A stretch of 64,000 bases of DNA from Diogma glabrata (GCA_963693315.1 OY856188.1:103232462-103296461); one strand, 5' to 3'; counted from the stretch's first letter, positions 45,241-57,001 are shown. The notes: a model not told the origin generated them from the sequence alone. Numbers and translations are program-made.

Positions 45241-45510
45241 AAAAAACGTGTTGGGGTTCTTTCGGCCAGTTATTATAAAAATGACTCGACCAATTGCAAT
45301 TCCAACAATGAACTTTATCCAGAAGATGTTTTGGAATTAACTTGTATAATTAGTATGGGTGTTTTACGTAAAACTATACGCATCTCCTACTTGGCTAGGT
45401 TGAGCTTTGTAGGTTGGACGAGGTAGGCCAGATCCAGAAACCGGACATCCCTCCATTTCATTAACGGATCAAACTTCACATTAAAACCGTTTATTTTATA
45501 ATTTATATAG

Positions 45511-45696
45511 ACACCTAAAGTCGATTATCATGTATGTGATTGGGATAGATGCGGTAGAAGCTTCTTGAATTACTCTGACTTCAAATTCCATACAGCAATT
45601 CATCTGAAGGAATATAGATTTCAGTGTTCCTTTGGTTCTAACAACATCAAAACACCTTCTTATTTGATGGGTCATGTTGAAAAGTCACGCTCAATG
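45511..45696 (+). CDS. Gene B exon 8: CX4C finger plus degenerate finger
   Basis: Sixty-two codons, phase 0-0 (TTATATAG|ACACCT; ATG|GTATGT). CDWDRCGRSFLNYSDFKFHT then AIH, then CSFGSNNIKTPSYLMGH with the second cysteine missing. Clearly a duplicate of the finger part of exon 5, including the same defect. Confidence 0.9.
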
Positions 45697-45783
45697 GTAT
45701 GTGTTTAATTCCATCACAAACCATTTGGTTTAATTTAGTTTTAAGATTTAATGAGTAGATTTAATTTTTGTTTTGAATTTTAG

Positions 45784-45921
45784 GATAGTAACGAAGACAG
45801 CGGTAAAGAGAATGTGGATCAGATATCTAGTATTACCTCCGATTTTAATTGGAAGTGTTATTGTTTTGTAAGACGCCTTTCGATTACAGAAATGAAACAA
45901 GGTTTCATCGAAAAAAAAATT
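45784..45921 (+). CDS. Gene B exon 9: acidic linker and decayed finger
   Basis: Forty-six codons, phase 0-0 (TTTTAG|GATAGT; ATT|GTAAGT). DSNEDSGKENVDQISSI followed by KCYCFVRRLSITEMKQGFI, which looks like a finger that has lost its histidines. Open and well spliced, so possibly still translated. Confidence 0.7.
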
Positions 45922-46048
45922 GTAAGTTAATTTAGTTTTTTGTTTGAAATAAAAAGAAATGACTCCGATAAAGATAAAATTCTATATGCTGAGTTTGGTT
46001 TTTAAATAATTTTTTATCAATCTCGTTTTTTTCTCGTTTACGTTTTAG

Positions 46049-46129
46049 CACAATTGCCTTTATTGCCAAGCATCATTCAATAATATAACAGGTTTCAATA
46101 ACCATATTCGAACGCATAGTAAAAGAATA
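46049..46129 (+). CDS. Gene B exon 10: single C2H2 finger
   Basis: Twenty-seven codons, phase 0-0. CLYCQASFNNITGFNNHIRT then H: a complete finger occupying the whole exon. Confidence 0.88.
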
Positions 46130-46208
46130 GTAAGTAAATTTATAAACCAAAATTCATCTCACTCTTAATATTTCCATTTCATTACTCTTTTTCAATCGTT
46201 TTATACAG

Positions 46209-46337
46209 AAATCAGAGAATACAAAAGAGTTAAAATGCGAATGTTGTGGCAAGGAATTTAGTCAATTTTGGAACTTGAAACGACATTTGTTAAGAAACAA
46301 ACACTCAGCCAATAAATTAGTCAACCAATCCAATGAA
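46209..46337 (+). CDS. Gene B exon 11: single C2H2 finger
   Basis: Forty-three codons, phase 0-0 (TTATACAG|AAATCA; GAA|GTAAGT). CECCGKEFSQFWNLKRHLLR then NKH (HX5H). Similar to exon 3 finger 1 in its W-x-L core. Confidence 0.88.
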
Positions 46338-46439
46338 GTAAGTAATTAAATAGGACTGCAAACCGCTCCAGTCAATTTTTAACAGTTCACACTGCGATTT
46401 GTATCAAATAATTTGACGTCGGCGTTTTAAAAATTACAG

Positions 46440-46574
46440 ATCCAAAGAGGGAAAATAGAAAGAATACAGAGGACGAGGAAGAAACCACACAAATTGCGTG
46501 ATGATTGGTATGATAATTCCTTTACAGCTTTCTCGTATACGAATTCTGAAAGAGAACCACGAACAAAACGACGT
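46440..46574 (+). CDS. Gene B exon 12: basic linker
   Basis: Forty-five codons, phase 0-0 (AAAATTACAG|ATCCAA; CGT|GTAAGT). Rich in Arg/Lys (IQRGKIERIQRTRKKPHKLR, ending EPRTKRR); possible nuclear localisation signals. No finger. Confidence 0.75.
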
Positions 46575-47284
46575 GTAAGTTGATTAAATTAAGTTTGAAT
46601 AATATTTTTGCATGAAATTCAATATTTTAAGAATTAAGAGAACTAAACGACAATTAACAATTTTCACAAACACATGGTGTTATGTTTTCACCAGAAACGA
46701 TCGAGATTCGAGAATTTAAAATTGATAAGAAACCGTTTCGAAATCGATAAGAAAACTTTTTGGATCTAGGTTGGGAATTTGTAGTTTCCAAAACTTCAAT
46801 AATTTAAACTTTTGCTAATTGTAATTACCTGCAATCATACTCAATTTTGTTTTGTTTATAATGCCGAGCATATTTATAAAAAACAAAAGAGGACAGCGAT
46901 TTTTCGACGGTGTTGTATAAAACCAAGTTTTGATATCACATGAGAATTACCTAAAATTCTTATAGCAACGCTTTAAATAAAATCCAGTAGGGGCAAGAAA
47001 ATACATGCAATTGGGACGTCCAATAAACGGATGCTTTCATATTTACCTTCTTGTTCCTCAAACGTGTTGTCATTTTTGTTTTTCTAGTCAAGTTAGTGTA
47101 AACACCCAATCTGCCGTGCTTACGGAATGCGGAAAGATATTTGGCTGAACTGTATAAAAATGACTATCGGCATCATTACTGTTCGAGAGCCATAAACCGT
47201 AAACCATTACTACCACAACCATTAACATCACAAAATATAATTTAACCATTTCTGTTATTTTTTTGAAATATTTTTTTAACACAG
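46575..47284. other. Gene B intron 12
   Basis: A short segment at 46694-46760 after a CAG (KRSRFENLKLIRNRF...) looks like a relic of a coding exon but runs into a stop. Otherwise AT-rich with no recognised repeat. Confidence 0.4.
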
Positions 47285-47473
47285 AGATGTGAAATCGATT
47301 ATAGTGAACCTAATGAAAAAGATACTGAAAGAGAAGCCGACAACGAAGAAAATGAAACAGTTTTGAAGATCGATAATGCTGAACATCAAAATGGATACTC
47401 ATGTAAAGAATGTGACATAGCATTTTCTTCAAGTATTGAATTGGAAACTCATAAAAAAATATCACATATATTG
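47285..47473 (+). CDS. Gene B exon 13: acidic region and one C2H2 finger
   Basis: Sixty-three codons, phase 0-0 (TTAACACAG|AGATGT; TTG|GTTAGT). Very acidic N-part (NEKDTEREADNEENE), then CKECDIAFSSSIELETHKKI then SH. Paralogous to exon 6. Confidence 0.88.
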
Positions 47474-47699
47474 GTTAGTAAGAAAGAATCTTATTTTTAT
47501 ATTACAAGCTATTTTACCTGACTGAGAACAATTGTGCATCTTAATTCAAACGTTTATTTATATTATTTACCGTTGTTTAAAAACTACATTTTATTTATCT
47601 ATATTTGTATTAGTTGTCTAATTTCTTTGAGTAACCAGAGTAGTCCGTAAATGTTTGTTCAATTTTTATAATTTTAACCACAATAATTTCCTTTTAAAG

Positions 47700-48152
47700 G
47701 TGCCTAGAAAAAGAGGTAGACCACAGTTGAATCCACCAAGGCTTCTTTTAAAAGAACCTGGAAATCGAGGTAGACCTCGGTTAAACCCGTTAAATGTTCT
47801 ATTGAACGAGCCTAAAAAACGAGGTAGACCACAATTGAATCCGGCAAATTTTCATTCAAAGGAAGTTAGAAAACGAGGTAGACCACGATTGAATCTACCA
47901 AGTTTGCTTTTAAACGAACCTAAAAAACGAGGTAGACCACGATTGACTCAATCAAAATCCGGAACTTTATTATCAAAATATTACTTGTGTAGATATTGTA
48001 ATAACACGTTTACCGAACTAAATGCTTTGAAACTACATATCAAGACTCATACAGCTATCAAACAATATAGTTGTTCAAAATGTAATAAAAAATTTGCAGA
48101 AGAAAGTAAATTGCTGAAACATATGCGGCTCCATGAAAAACGAAAATTGATG
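47700..48152 (+). CDS. Gene B exon 14: five tandem AT-hooks followed by two C2H2 fingers
   Basis: One hundred fifty-one codons, phase 0-0 (CTTTTAAAG|GTGCCT; ATG|GTAACT). Five RGRP cores (RKRGRPQLNP, NRGRPRLNP, KKRGRPQLNP, RKRGRPRLN, KKRGRPRLT) recur exactly every 18 residues (54 bp), each in a P-[KR]-[KR]-RGRP AT-hook context, which binds the minor groove of AT-rich DNA. Two intact fingers follow: CRYCNNTFTELNALKLHIKT then H, and CSKCNKKFAEESKLLKHMRL then H. The longest exon of the gene and the only one with AT-hooks; the 54-bp repeat suggests local expansion. Confidence 0.93.
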
Positions 48153-48222
48153 GTAACTTAAAAAATTCAAATTATAATTTATTTATGAAATTTAATTTTA
48201 TTCTTTTTTCTTTCTTCTAAAG

Positions 48223-48342
48223 GACTTTAATAAAAAGTATGAATGTCAAGTGTGTAATAATAGGTTTATGTATAAAGGTTCATTAGAATTGCATATGAGT
48301 TCCGAATGTGGTAAAAACTTACTGCAGGAAACGAAGTTAAAG
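48223..48342 (+). CDS. Gene B exon 15: variant finger (C2HC)
   Basis: Forty codons, phase 0-0 (TTCTAAAG|GACTTT; AAG|GTAAAA). CQVCNNRFMYKGSLELHMSS then EC: the last histidine is replaced by cysteine (HX4C), which can still bind zinc. Confidence 0.85.
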
Positions 48343-48398
48343 GTAAAATGTTCAGTTCATACGGAGGTGCTAAATTTTATTAAAAAAATTAATTTTAG

Positions 48399-48623
48399 GG
48401 ACTGATAAATGATGATGAATCACCAATCAATAAAGAAAATGAAAATCAAAATACATTTGTATGTCACTGGGAAAGCTGTGGTAGCCGTTTCTTTAATTAT
48501 TATGATTTGATAGCCCATCGAGAAAGTCATATAAATAACAAAAGTTTTCAATGTTCCAAATGTCCTGAAATTTTTCAACAAGTGTCGCATTTGAAGAGTC
48601 ATTATGAAACGTTACATTCGAAG
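48399..48623 (+). CDS. Gene B exon 16: two C2H2 fingers (CX4C and CX2C)
   Basis: Seventy-five codons, phase 0-0, after a 56-bp intron. CHWESCGSRFFNYYDLIAHR then ESH, then CSKCPEIFQQVSHLKSHYET then LH. Unlike exons 5 and 8, the second finger keeps all its ligands, so this may be the ancestral form of that duplicated module. Confidence 0.92.
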
Positions 48624-48681
48624 GTACGTATGTTAATTTCCTTTACTGTTTTGTTTTCCGCTTCAATATATGTTATTCTAG

Positions 48682-48756
48682 GAAAAACAAGACAATCCTA
48701 GGGCCAACTTGGATGACATCATACCTGAATCAAAAATCAAAAAAATTCAAAATTCG
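48682..48756 (+). CDS. Gene B exon 17: short linker
   Basis: Twenty-five codons, EKQDNPRANLDDIIPESKIK and on, phase 0-0 (GTTATTCTAG|GAAAAA; TCG|GTAAGT). No domain. Confidence 0.78.
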
Positions 48757-48849
48757 GTAAGTAAGCTAGAAAAGATCTTCATGATCACCAATTCAATCGT
48801 TTTGGAGGAAATAATAGTTTTTTTCCTTTTACCTTGTGGATCCCACTCT

Positions 48850-49750
48850 AGGAAGAGCATTGTTATATCCTAAGCTGATTTTCTCAGTGTTTGTCATGCC
48901 GTAGAAGTTCCTGATTGCTGATGTTTGGACAGAAACATTTGATCATTCGTCTTTGGTATTTGTTCACAAACAGTAGTAATTGGTTTGGCACATGAATTAA
49001 ACATTCGTTGCTTTGTTTTTCTTGACAAGACGGACACATTCCAGATCTTGTGAAGCATATTGAATGTATTCCTGGCATTGTTAATGTGCTAACTGATATA
49101 TTCTTCGGTCCCGTTTTTGCTACAGTGCAAGCAAGAAGCTGTTCGTAGAAATCATCTTTTGTTACATTTTCTGCTTCTTCGGTAGGGGCATAGTATGATA
49201 GTTGTGTTTCTTATTTTCGATTGGAATCTTGCTGTTATTATTCTGCTACTGATTGGCGTCCATTCGAGAAGTGCGTTCTGTGTTGTTAATATTGTTACGC
49301 CTTGGTGATGTGTGGTGGAAATATCAGAGAACACCATGAAATTTCCTTTACTTGTTGTTAGATCTTCGCTGTTTTCAATCTTACTTACTTACTGAGTTCC
49401 AGTATCTCGATGCTATGTTCTTGCATTACTTTCTCCACTTGTGCTAGTTTCGATGATTCTGTTGAGTTCTGACGTCCAAGTACCTTACTGGTGTCCGTGA
49501 TTGGACCATCGAAGTCTAGCCAGTTGCTAGTGCTGCTGGGTAAAGTATAATGGCATACAGGGGGAGATTCTTGCTTCGATGATGGTCGATCATATTCCAT
49601 ATTTTTCTGATGAAGTTTCCGAGTCCTCGGGAACTTCCCCATGAAGTTCCCAAGTTTAAGTGGTAACCCACTTCGTTGATACTTAAGTTCATCGTAAGCT
49701 ATGTCGTCGTCTTTAACCACTTCTCCATCTCGCCGCAAATTTTGCAAGGG
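48850..49750 (-). mobile_element. LINE endonuclease fragment in gene B intron 17
   Basis: Minus strand from 49750: KLAQVEKVMQEHSIEILELS (49385-49450), then GVTILTTQNALLEWTPISSR and IITARFQSK (49200-49310), matching the first half of a LINE endonuclease. After this, GMCPSCQEKQSNECLIHVPN comes from a different Cys-rich segment. Stops and shifts; inactive. Confidence 0.65.
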
Positions 49751-49802
49751 ATTTTTTGGATAGATTAAATGTTAAATTAATTAATTAAATTTTCATACAG
49801 TC

Positions 49803-49895
49803 GCAACTATTAAAATGGAAAAGTTCAAATGTTCTACATGTGATCAATTTTTCATATCAAATCAGAGTTTAAAACTAGGTGTAACATAATACACA
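49803..49895 (+). pseudogene. Decayed zinc-finger exon relic
   Basis: After an acceptor-like TTTCATACAG at 49800, the frame KMEKFKCSTCDQFFISNQSL shows the first half of a C2H2 finger; the histidine half is out of frame (NIIHRK) and a stop follows. The phase also fails (it would not be phase 0). A dead cassette exon. Confidence 0.5.
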
Positions 49896-50160
49896 GAAAG
49901 CAACCTTAAGTTTATTCAAAGTTTGAGAACTATTGAAAGAAAGAAGCAGAATATATAATATAATTAGCCTAAAGTTGTTTTACTCCGTAAATTAATTAAT
50001 GTATCTCTTGAAATAATGTTCAAGTCGACAACTGTTTGAAAATTTTGGATTGAAAAGTTTCAAACAATAATACAAAATGTGATTTGCGATAGCATTAAAT
50101 AATATTAAAGAAAAACGCAATCAAATTGTTGAAATTCATTGATTTATTTTATTGTTTTAG

Positions 50161-50370
50161 AACATACAATATTGGGCTGGAAAGCGTTTTTTTATCTGTC
50201 CCTGGGAAAACTGCAATAAACGTTATACGCAAAAATCTTTATTTCAATATCACATGCTAGTTCATAAAAGTGAAAAACCGTATAAATGTTCTTTATGTGA
50301 TAAATCATTTCGAGCGAAAGGTACCGCAAAGCAACACTTTATGAAAATCCATGATCGACAGAAAACAGTC
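50161..50370 (+). CDS. Gene B exon 18: two C2H2 fingers
   Basis: Seventy codons, phase 0-0 (TTGTTTTAG|AACATA; GTC|GTAAGT). CPWENCNKRYTQKSLFQYHM then LVH (CX4C), an SEKPY linker, and CSLCDKSFRAKGTAKQHFMK then IH. The last finger exon of the gene. Confidence 0.92.
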
Positions 50371-50588
50371 GTAAGTATATTTTAGAATCAAACAAAATTA
50401 ATTTCTTATTTATATGAAATAAAAGTCATAAAATTTATATAAAAGAAAATTAATTCAGATAATTAGTTGTGATATAACATCACTCCGATGGAAGACATCT
50501 AGAAACTAGATCTGAAATAAAAGAATCTGCTTCTCAATTAATACAACTTGAAAATGTTTAGTCTAATCTGTAAATATTTTCTTTATAG

Positions 50589-50699
50589 AAAACGACAGGC
50601 AGCTCAAGAAACTTGCAAGAAAATTCAACAATTGAATATAAAAACACAAATGTGGAGAAAATTGAATTGGCAACTACAATTAAAATTGAAAAAGAAGAG
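50589..50699 (+). CDS. Gene B exon 19: linker shared with gene A
   Basis: Thirty-seven codons, phase 0-0 (CTTTATAG|AAAACG; GAG|GTAACA). KTTGSSRNLQENSTIEYKN and on. Homologous to 18-137 and 7967-8089 in gene A, four codons shorter than the latter. Confidence 0.85.
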
Positions 50700-51379
50700 G
50701 TAACAATATTTTCTGTTCTAAATAAAATTAAGATTTTTTGTTCCATTTTCGTCTATTGACAAATCTAGTGTACCTAACAGTTATATTCAACTATATTCTG
50801 TATAATGTATATACGAAAGACAGTGTTCATGTATGTTAAACTGGCTTAGAATTTTTAATTAACCAGACTTGAAGAGGTAGTCCATTAATTACGTAACGCC
50901 AATTTTCAGCATCTTTGACACCCTATCGCCCTCCCCCTTCTGTAACGCTCCATAACAAAATTACACCCCCTCCCCGCAAACTACGTAACAGAACCATAAC
51001 CCCTCCCCTTTTATTAGAAAAAATTAAGGAAAATTAAATAAAAATTTTGTTTCTTAAACCGTTTACCGAAAAAGAAAAATAATATATTAAAATAAAATAT
51101 ATATAAACAATACGAAACAAAAATAAAAGATAAATAATTAATTTGAAATAATTAATTTAAATAATAATTACATCACTAAATTCAATTACATTCTATCACG
51201 ATAAATAAAAATCCCAATATAATATAAAAAAAAACATTATTCCCTGCCCATTGTGAATTCATTTGTGTTTCTATAAAGATTATTGGGAGAGAGAGACGTT
51301 TTTTGTCGTCCCCCAAAATCTTGGGAGACCTCGACAATATCTTCTACCTTCATTTCATAGAATTCTTCATCGATCCATT

Positions 51380-51800
51380 TGACGTTCTCATTAAACTTGT
51401 ACTACCACCCATTCATCGCCATCAATTCTCGTTGAAGACGAGCTGCGATTCAAACTGCCGAAATTTTTTCACAGTTATTGCTGTTTTTTCTGCAATACCA
51501 TATGCTCATTTAACATCACCTGAGATGCAAAATAAATAGAACATGATGAACAAACACGATCTTTAATAATTCCTCGTACGGACGGACAAAATTAATCCTA
51601 AGTAAGACATCGTACATCAAGAATTCGTGATAGTAAGTCTTTAATTTCAATGTGCTTCTCAGAACAAATAAAGAATGAAAGATGCAATACACGTAAACTA
51701 AGAATATTTTGGCGCCCGGCAACCATTTTCATTTCCGTATTTGTAAAAAATATTGGCTCGTTGTGACATGTTGCGCGAACCACTCAATATCTGTTTTTTT
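51380..51800 (-). pseudogene. Transposase-like protein, C-terminal part
   Basis: Minus strand from 51795: EWFAQHVTTSQYFLQIRK, then after frame changes KHIEIKDLLSRI, FCPSVRGIIKDRVCSSCSIY and CSSCSIYFASQVMLNEH, a C2H2-like finger near 51510-51560, then an acidic tail. Fits as the continuation of the protein at 57069-57872 once the nested elements are removed. Stops present. Confidence 0.55.
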
Positions 51801-52496
51801 TTAATTCTAAGCTAGGTATGTTAACATAATAAATTATTAATTAACGTCTCTGAATATCCGAAGATAGCATGTCAACTAGGGATTGGGATTAAGTTTGAAT
51901 AAATTAAGTTTCTCTAAGAAATTTATGGACGCTAACTTTAAAATTTTGACGATTAAAAAAATCACGTTCAAAAGCCACAGTTCTATACCTTTTTATATGA
52001 ACCGTAAAGGATGGGCTAGAACGTTTGCTCTGGTGTTAGGCAAAAGGATTGCTAATTCAGGTAAAATTGATTTAATCTCTGTAGAAGTTCGTTCATCCAT
52101 AATGTATTTGTAGAAAATTGTCAGATCAGCAACATTTCGTCTGTGCTTTTATAAAGAATCAAGCTCATTAGTAAGAGTTGAGTTGCCAATCCGTTTAATA
52201 GTGTAATGGAGAGCTGCTTCATTGGGCAACCAATGAAGTGGCGTAGCAGGCCGCGCACCTAGTGAGATTTTTAAAGCCCAAAACTAGCAACAGTCTGTGG
52301 GATCGAAGAGGAAAAACCTGCTGCTCCAGCACAAATAATCAGTTGTATCACGCGTATTTCAAAATATAAACGGATCAAAGAAAAAGACAAGTGAAATAAG
52401 GAGCCTCTGGCGACCCCTATACCTGAAAAAGCCGTGATCACCACGTCCAACCCTACAGTTTAACACACATTCACACGCTTTCGCACCTCATACACT

Positions 52497-52498
<2 letters not shown>

Positions 52499-52583
<85 letters not shown>
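52499..52583. repeat. (CA)n microsatellite
   Basis: About 42 uninterrupted CA units in the solo LTR; the 3709-5931 copy has only a short imperfect CA run at the same place. Confidence 0.97.
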
Positions 52584-52588
<5 letters not shown>

Positions 52589-54839
52589 TTTTTTTTTCAC
52601 CCATGCACCTCCATATATCTCCATACACCCACACGTTTCTATACATCTACACATATTCATACACATACACCTACACATCCATGCATATATCTATATATCT
52701 ATGTAAGACGGTACTCACTCCATAATGTCTCTAGTGAAGTATATCTCTAAGTACTATCATTAATTGTGGCACTTTGGTATCGGTGATGCGTATCGGTGGT
52801 TACCTCCTAATGATACGTAAGGTACACTATTCCAATAAATAGAATGCTGCGCCCTTGGTCCTGGCCAACAATCGAAGTCGTAACGATGACTGTGTAGTGT
52901 TAGTCCACAAACAAAAACAACCCTTGTTATCAATAAGTTACTAATACTGGTTCTTTTGTTTAAATTCACCACCGGAGTAAAACAAATTTTTCTCTTCAGC
53001 GGCCTTCGTTGGTGTTACACAAATAGTACCTACGTATTTTTCAATCTTTCAACCCGTAAACCACTTCATTACTCAATAAAAATAATAGGCAAATTGTACA
53101 ATTCCGTAAAACAAATTTAATCAGCGCCAATCGGCCTTTAACTTTGTGAATGTGACACAATATCCCGAAATGATATACATCTAGTTTTACTTAAATCCTT
53201 TTTTTTTTGTTTTAATTTTATTTTGTTTATTAATTCTAACAATAAGTTCCAATTAACTATCGAATTATATTAGCAAAAAAAAATTACTTTATTTGAATTA
53301 CGACACAAAAAAAAACTGACCTAAATCCTAGCTTACATAACGTTAAATTAATTCTACCAGCTTTGGTTTGATAACGGAACAACACATATGATTTTTTTGT
53401 TTTTACAAAACTTAAAATAAATTAATTACACCGAATTTGGATTAAGAACAAAACAACACATAATGATATTTTTGTTTTTCTTTAATTTTGCTTTCTTTTT
53501 TTTTAAATTTTCTTTTTCCTAGTTTGCTAAAACTATTTAAATATATTTGAGTTCACAAAACAAAAAAAAGACAATAATTATTGTAGTTTGAACGCCTTAT
53601 TTTGTTTCTTTTATTTGGTTTTTGTTTTTGTTTCATTAGAAGATTCTCCTTTCCAAATCAAAAAAAAAAGATGAACATATTTGAACATGTTCCTGTTGTG
53701 AGTCATCCTTGATGACCTTCGGAAAATTGCGTTCGATTTCAATGTCAATCCGGTCAATTCACGGATATTCTCATCCAACTAAACTCAATAATGAAATCAC
53801 CCGGCTAAATATTCCGTTTTAACCCATTCCATCTTGGATCAGACAGAATAGACTATCTTTACGTTAATATCGCCCGTATAGAAATTACGTCTGCTTATTT
53901 TCGACCGGGGCCAATGGTTTTTATATATGAAACAAAAAAAAACTGCCGACAAGACCGTCGTACTGTCCCCTTCGATATCGATTTATCTCCATGCATATCA
54001 TTTTATATCAATAAAGAACAAAAACCAAACAAGACTCTATAATCATTGTCTTTGCCACAACGACACAAAAACATTAATATGCCCGAGGCAAGGCCACAAT
54101 AATTTTTATTTTGGTTTTCTTTACTGGTAATTTGCCGACAAAAAAAATAGAAATTTTAACAAATGACAATACGGTTGTTCTGTTTCAGTTCCATGATCAA
54201 AAGACCTTGAGTTTGACCTTATTTCACAGATCCAACACGCATATCTTCATAATTGTTTACACCACTATTATTTATTTATATGATAATTAACATATCACAA
54301 GATGCGCGGTTGAACCGGCTTAATTGTTTTTTTTTGTTTTTTTATTACTATTATTAGATTCGAAATTGTCTAACATTTAATAAATAATTTCGTTTCATTA
54401 TATCTAAAACAAGGTCACTCTTTAACACTAATAATAAAAAAAAAAACATGGAAGAATCTTACTTTCAATGTGAGGTATTTCCGAAATCCAAGAATAGGCT
54501 GTCAACTAGCTCGTTTTTTTCCTGAACTCCTTGCATTTTCCAGTTTTCAAGCCGCAGTGATCAAAATGTTTCTGCCAACTTCCCCAATTGTAACAAAAAA
54601 GGCACCAAGAAATACAATTAATTCATCCGCCATTAACTGTCAACCATTAATCCAATCAGCAAAATATGGAGGGGCTGAAATCTCACAGCTCTGAGATATC
54701 AAGACTTTGGTCTGGGTTAAGGATTTTGATATAGTTTTCGGCAAAAAACTTTTATGAGGACATGGTTTTTAGTTTTGGGCAGCGATGTATATCAAACATA
54801 AAGCTTTGTTAAAGTACAAGTATTTTTTATCTCTATTTA

Positions 54840-55690
54840 AAAATTTATTACAAAACTAACACGAAACATCAATACGTTGCCAGAAAATTATAATAAAAAT
54901 TCCAAAAATATTGTTAAATTAAATAAAATCAAACTTTTTTCAAAATTCCATAAATATTCCAAAAATTAGAATAAAATCAAATATTTAAACTTTTTCTAAA
55001 TCCCAATAATATTCCAAAAATTCTTAAAAATTAAAATTTTTTCCAAAATTCTAATAATATTGCAAAAATTATTACAAAATCAAAAATTGAAATTTTTTTC
55101 AAAATTCCAAAAATTATAATAAAACCAAAAATTTAAAATTTTTCAAAATTCTAAAAATATTCAAAAATTCTTACAAAATCAAAAAATGAAACTTTTTTCA
55201 AAATTCTAAATATATATATATAAAATTCAAAAATTCTATTTTTTTCAAAATTTTAAAAATATTGCAAAAATTATAACAAAATCAAAAATTGAAACTTTTT
55301 TCAAAATTCCAAAAATATTCCAAAAAGTAGAATAAAATCAAATATTTAAACTTTTTCTAAATTCCAATAATATTCCAAAAATTCTGAAAAATTCAAACTT
55401 TTTCCAAAATTCTAAAAATATTGCAAAAATTATAACAAAATCAAAAATTGAAAATTTTTCAAAATTCCAAATATTATAATAAAATCAAAAATTAAAAATT
55501 TTTCAAAATTCTGAAAATATTCAAAAAATTCTTACAAAATCAAAAATAAAAACTTCTTCCAAAATTCTAAAAATATTACAAAAATTATTACAAAATGAAA
55601 AATACAAACTTTTTTAAAAATTCCAAAAATATTTCAAAAACCATAACAAATTCAAAAATTTCCATGTCCAATTTCAATTCCAATTACATT
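54840..55690. repeat. AT-rich minisatellite with a ~361-bp higher-order period
   Basis: Degenerate ~55-62-bp units (ttttttcaaaattccaaaaa...aaaatcaaaaatt). A longer stretch starting 'ccaaaaattagaataaaatc' at 54959 recurs, nearly base for base in order, from 55320, giving a higher-order repeat. Confidence 0.8.
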
Positions 55691-56762
55691 TACGTCATAA
55701 AAACAGCTACATTTTTTTTTCCAAAAAATTGGCTAAAAAAATAAATGAAATCATTTTTTGACACACTTGACAATATTTTTTTGACAAACTTACAATGCCA
55801 TAATTCTCAATAATAATAATAAAATTCATTTTAAACAAATAATTAATTTTATTTTTTTCCAAAAAATTGTAAAAAATAAATAAAAATCTTTCTTTTGACA
55901 CACTTGACAACATTTTTTTGACAAACTTATAATGCAATAATCTAGTTTTTGATCTCACATAACAATCCCTACCATCAAGATTGCTCCAAATTCAATGTTC
56001 CTACTCGTAATCACTTAAAATGAACGTTTTTTAAGCCAAAAATATGAAAATTTGCTACTTTTGACACACTTAATGATTTTTTTGACACACTTCCGGTACA
56101 GTTATCGAACACAGCGTCCTTTCGGACCTGTCCATTGAGTATGCCTATTTTTAGAAAAAAAAAAATTTTGAAATCCCTCCAGCGGTTTTCCCTGCAGCGT
56201 AGGTAATAACGAACGGCCGGCCGACAGACAGATATACATTTTTTTTTTTGCTTTTTTAGAATCAGTAGGTCCTAAAACGTCGAGAAATGCCAAAAAAAGT
56301 GGGGGTAAGAATTTCACTTTTGGCTCATGAATGTAATACTTAGGTCTCTCAGACCGAAGTAATACAATCAGAAAAAAAAAGACTAAGAGGCCCTCTCATG
56401 TTAAGATCTAGTATTTATAGTCGGGGAAACAAACCGAATTCGATCAGTTTGGTGTGTTTCCCCAACCACAAACACCAACCCCACGAACAAAATTCAACAC
56501 CGTGGTGAAATCACCTACAGTGGTGGTTTAATTTATTGCATCATAACAAATTTACAAGAATACTGAAAACAAATAGAAAAAACTTTAAAATCTCTTGTTT
56601 TTTTTTTTTTGTTTTTCAAACGTGCTAATGGCTAGTGATGAGAACAATCCAATAAACAATAAAATATAATAATCGAAAAGTTTGAAAAATTGAGATAATA
56701 ATTTCAAACGATGTTAGGGAACGATATTTTGAAAAATGAGTTACCCAAAATGCGAATTTAAT

Positions 56763-57001
56763 GGTTTAATTTATGGCATCATAACAATAGCTCTGCGCTG
56801 AACAGAATTAAGGCACTTAAAATTACTATAATAAGCTCCACTCCAAATGTGGGAACAGTACTCAATGCAGAGACGCATAAATGATTTGTAAATTAATAGA
56901 AGCTGTTCGCTATTAAAAAACTTATGACATCGTCCCAAAAAGCCCAACTTTTGAACAGCGTTCTTAGCTTTGTAAAAATATGAGAATGTATTCTGATACA
57001 T
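56763..57001 (-). mobile_element. Jockey/CR1-like LINE ORF2 fragment
   Basis: Minus strand: NAVQKLGFLGRCHKFFNSEQ, LLLIYKSFMRLCIEYCSHIW, LNSVQRRAI, the block just after the RT domain. The end 'ggtttaatttat.gcatcataacaa' is repeated at 56525-56549 beside the solo LTR end. Confidence 0.75.

Larger units (their letters stand above)
52202..56519 (-). mobile_element. Second copy of the long LTR family, expanded by satellite-like DNA
   Basis: Starts TGTAATGG and ends CACCTACA; shares start, CA-rich tract and TATA-box block (56415-56430) with 3709-5931. Longer because of a (CA)n expansion and the AT-rich higher-order repeat at 54840-55690. Inserted in the DNA transposon between its transposase halves. 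No coding frame. Confidence 0.55.

Noticed and set aside
46694..46766. Candidate exon KRSRFENLKLIRNRF in gene B intron 12
   Set aside because: Runs into an in-frame stop before a usable donor and has no finger; left as intron.
52460..52678. Cys-Val repeat frame
   Set aside because: Reading of the (CA)n microsatellite.
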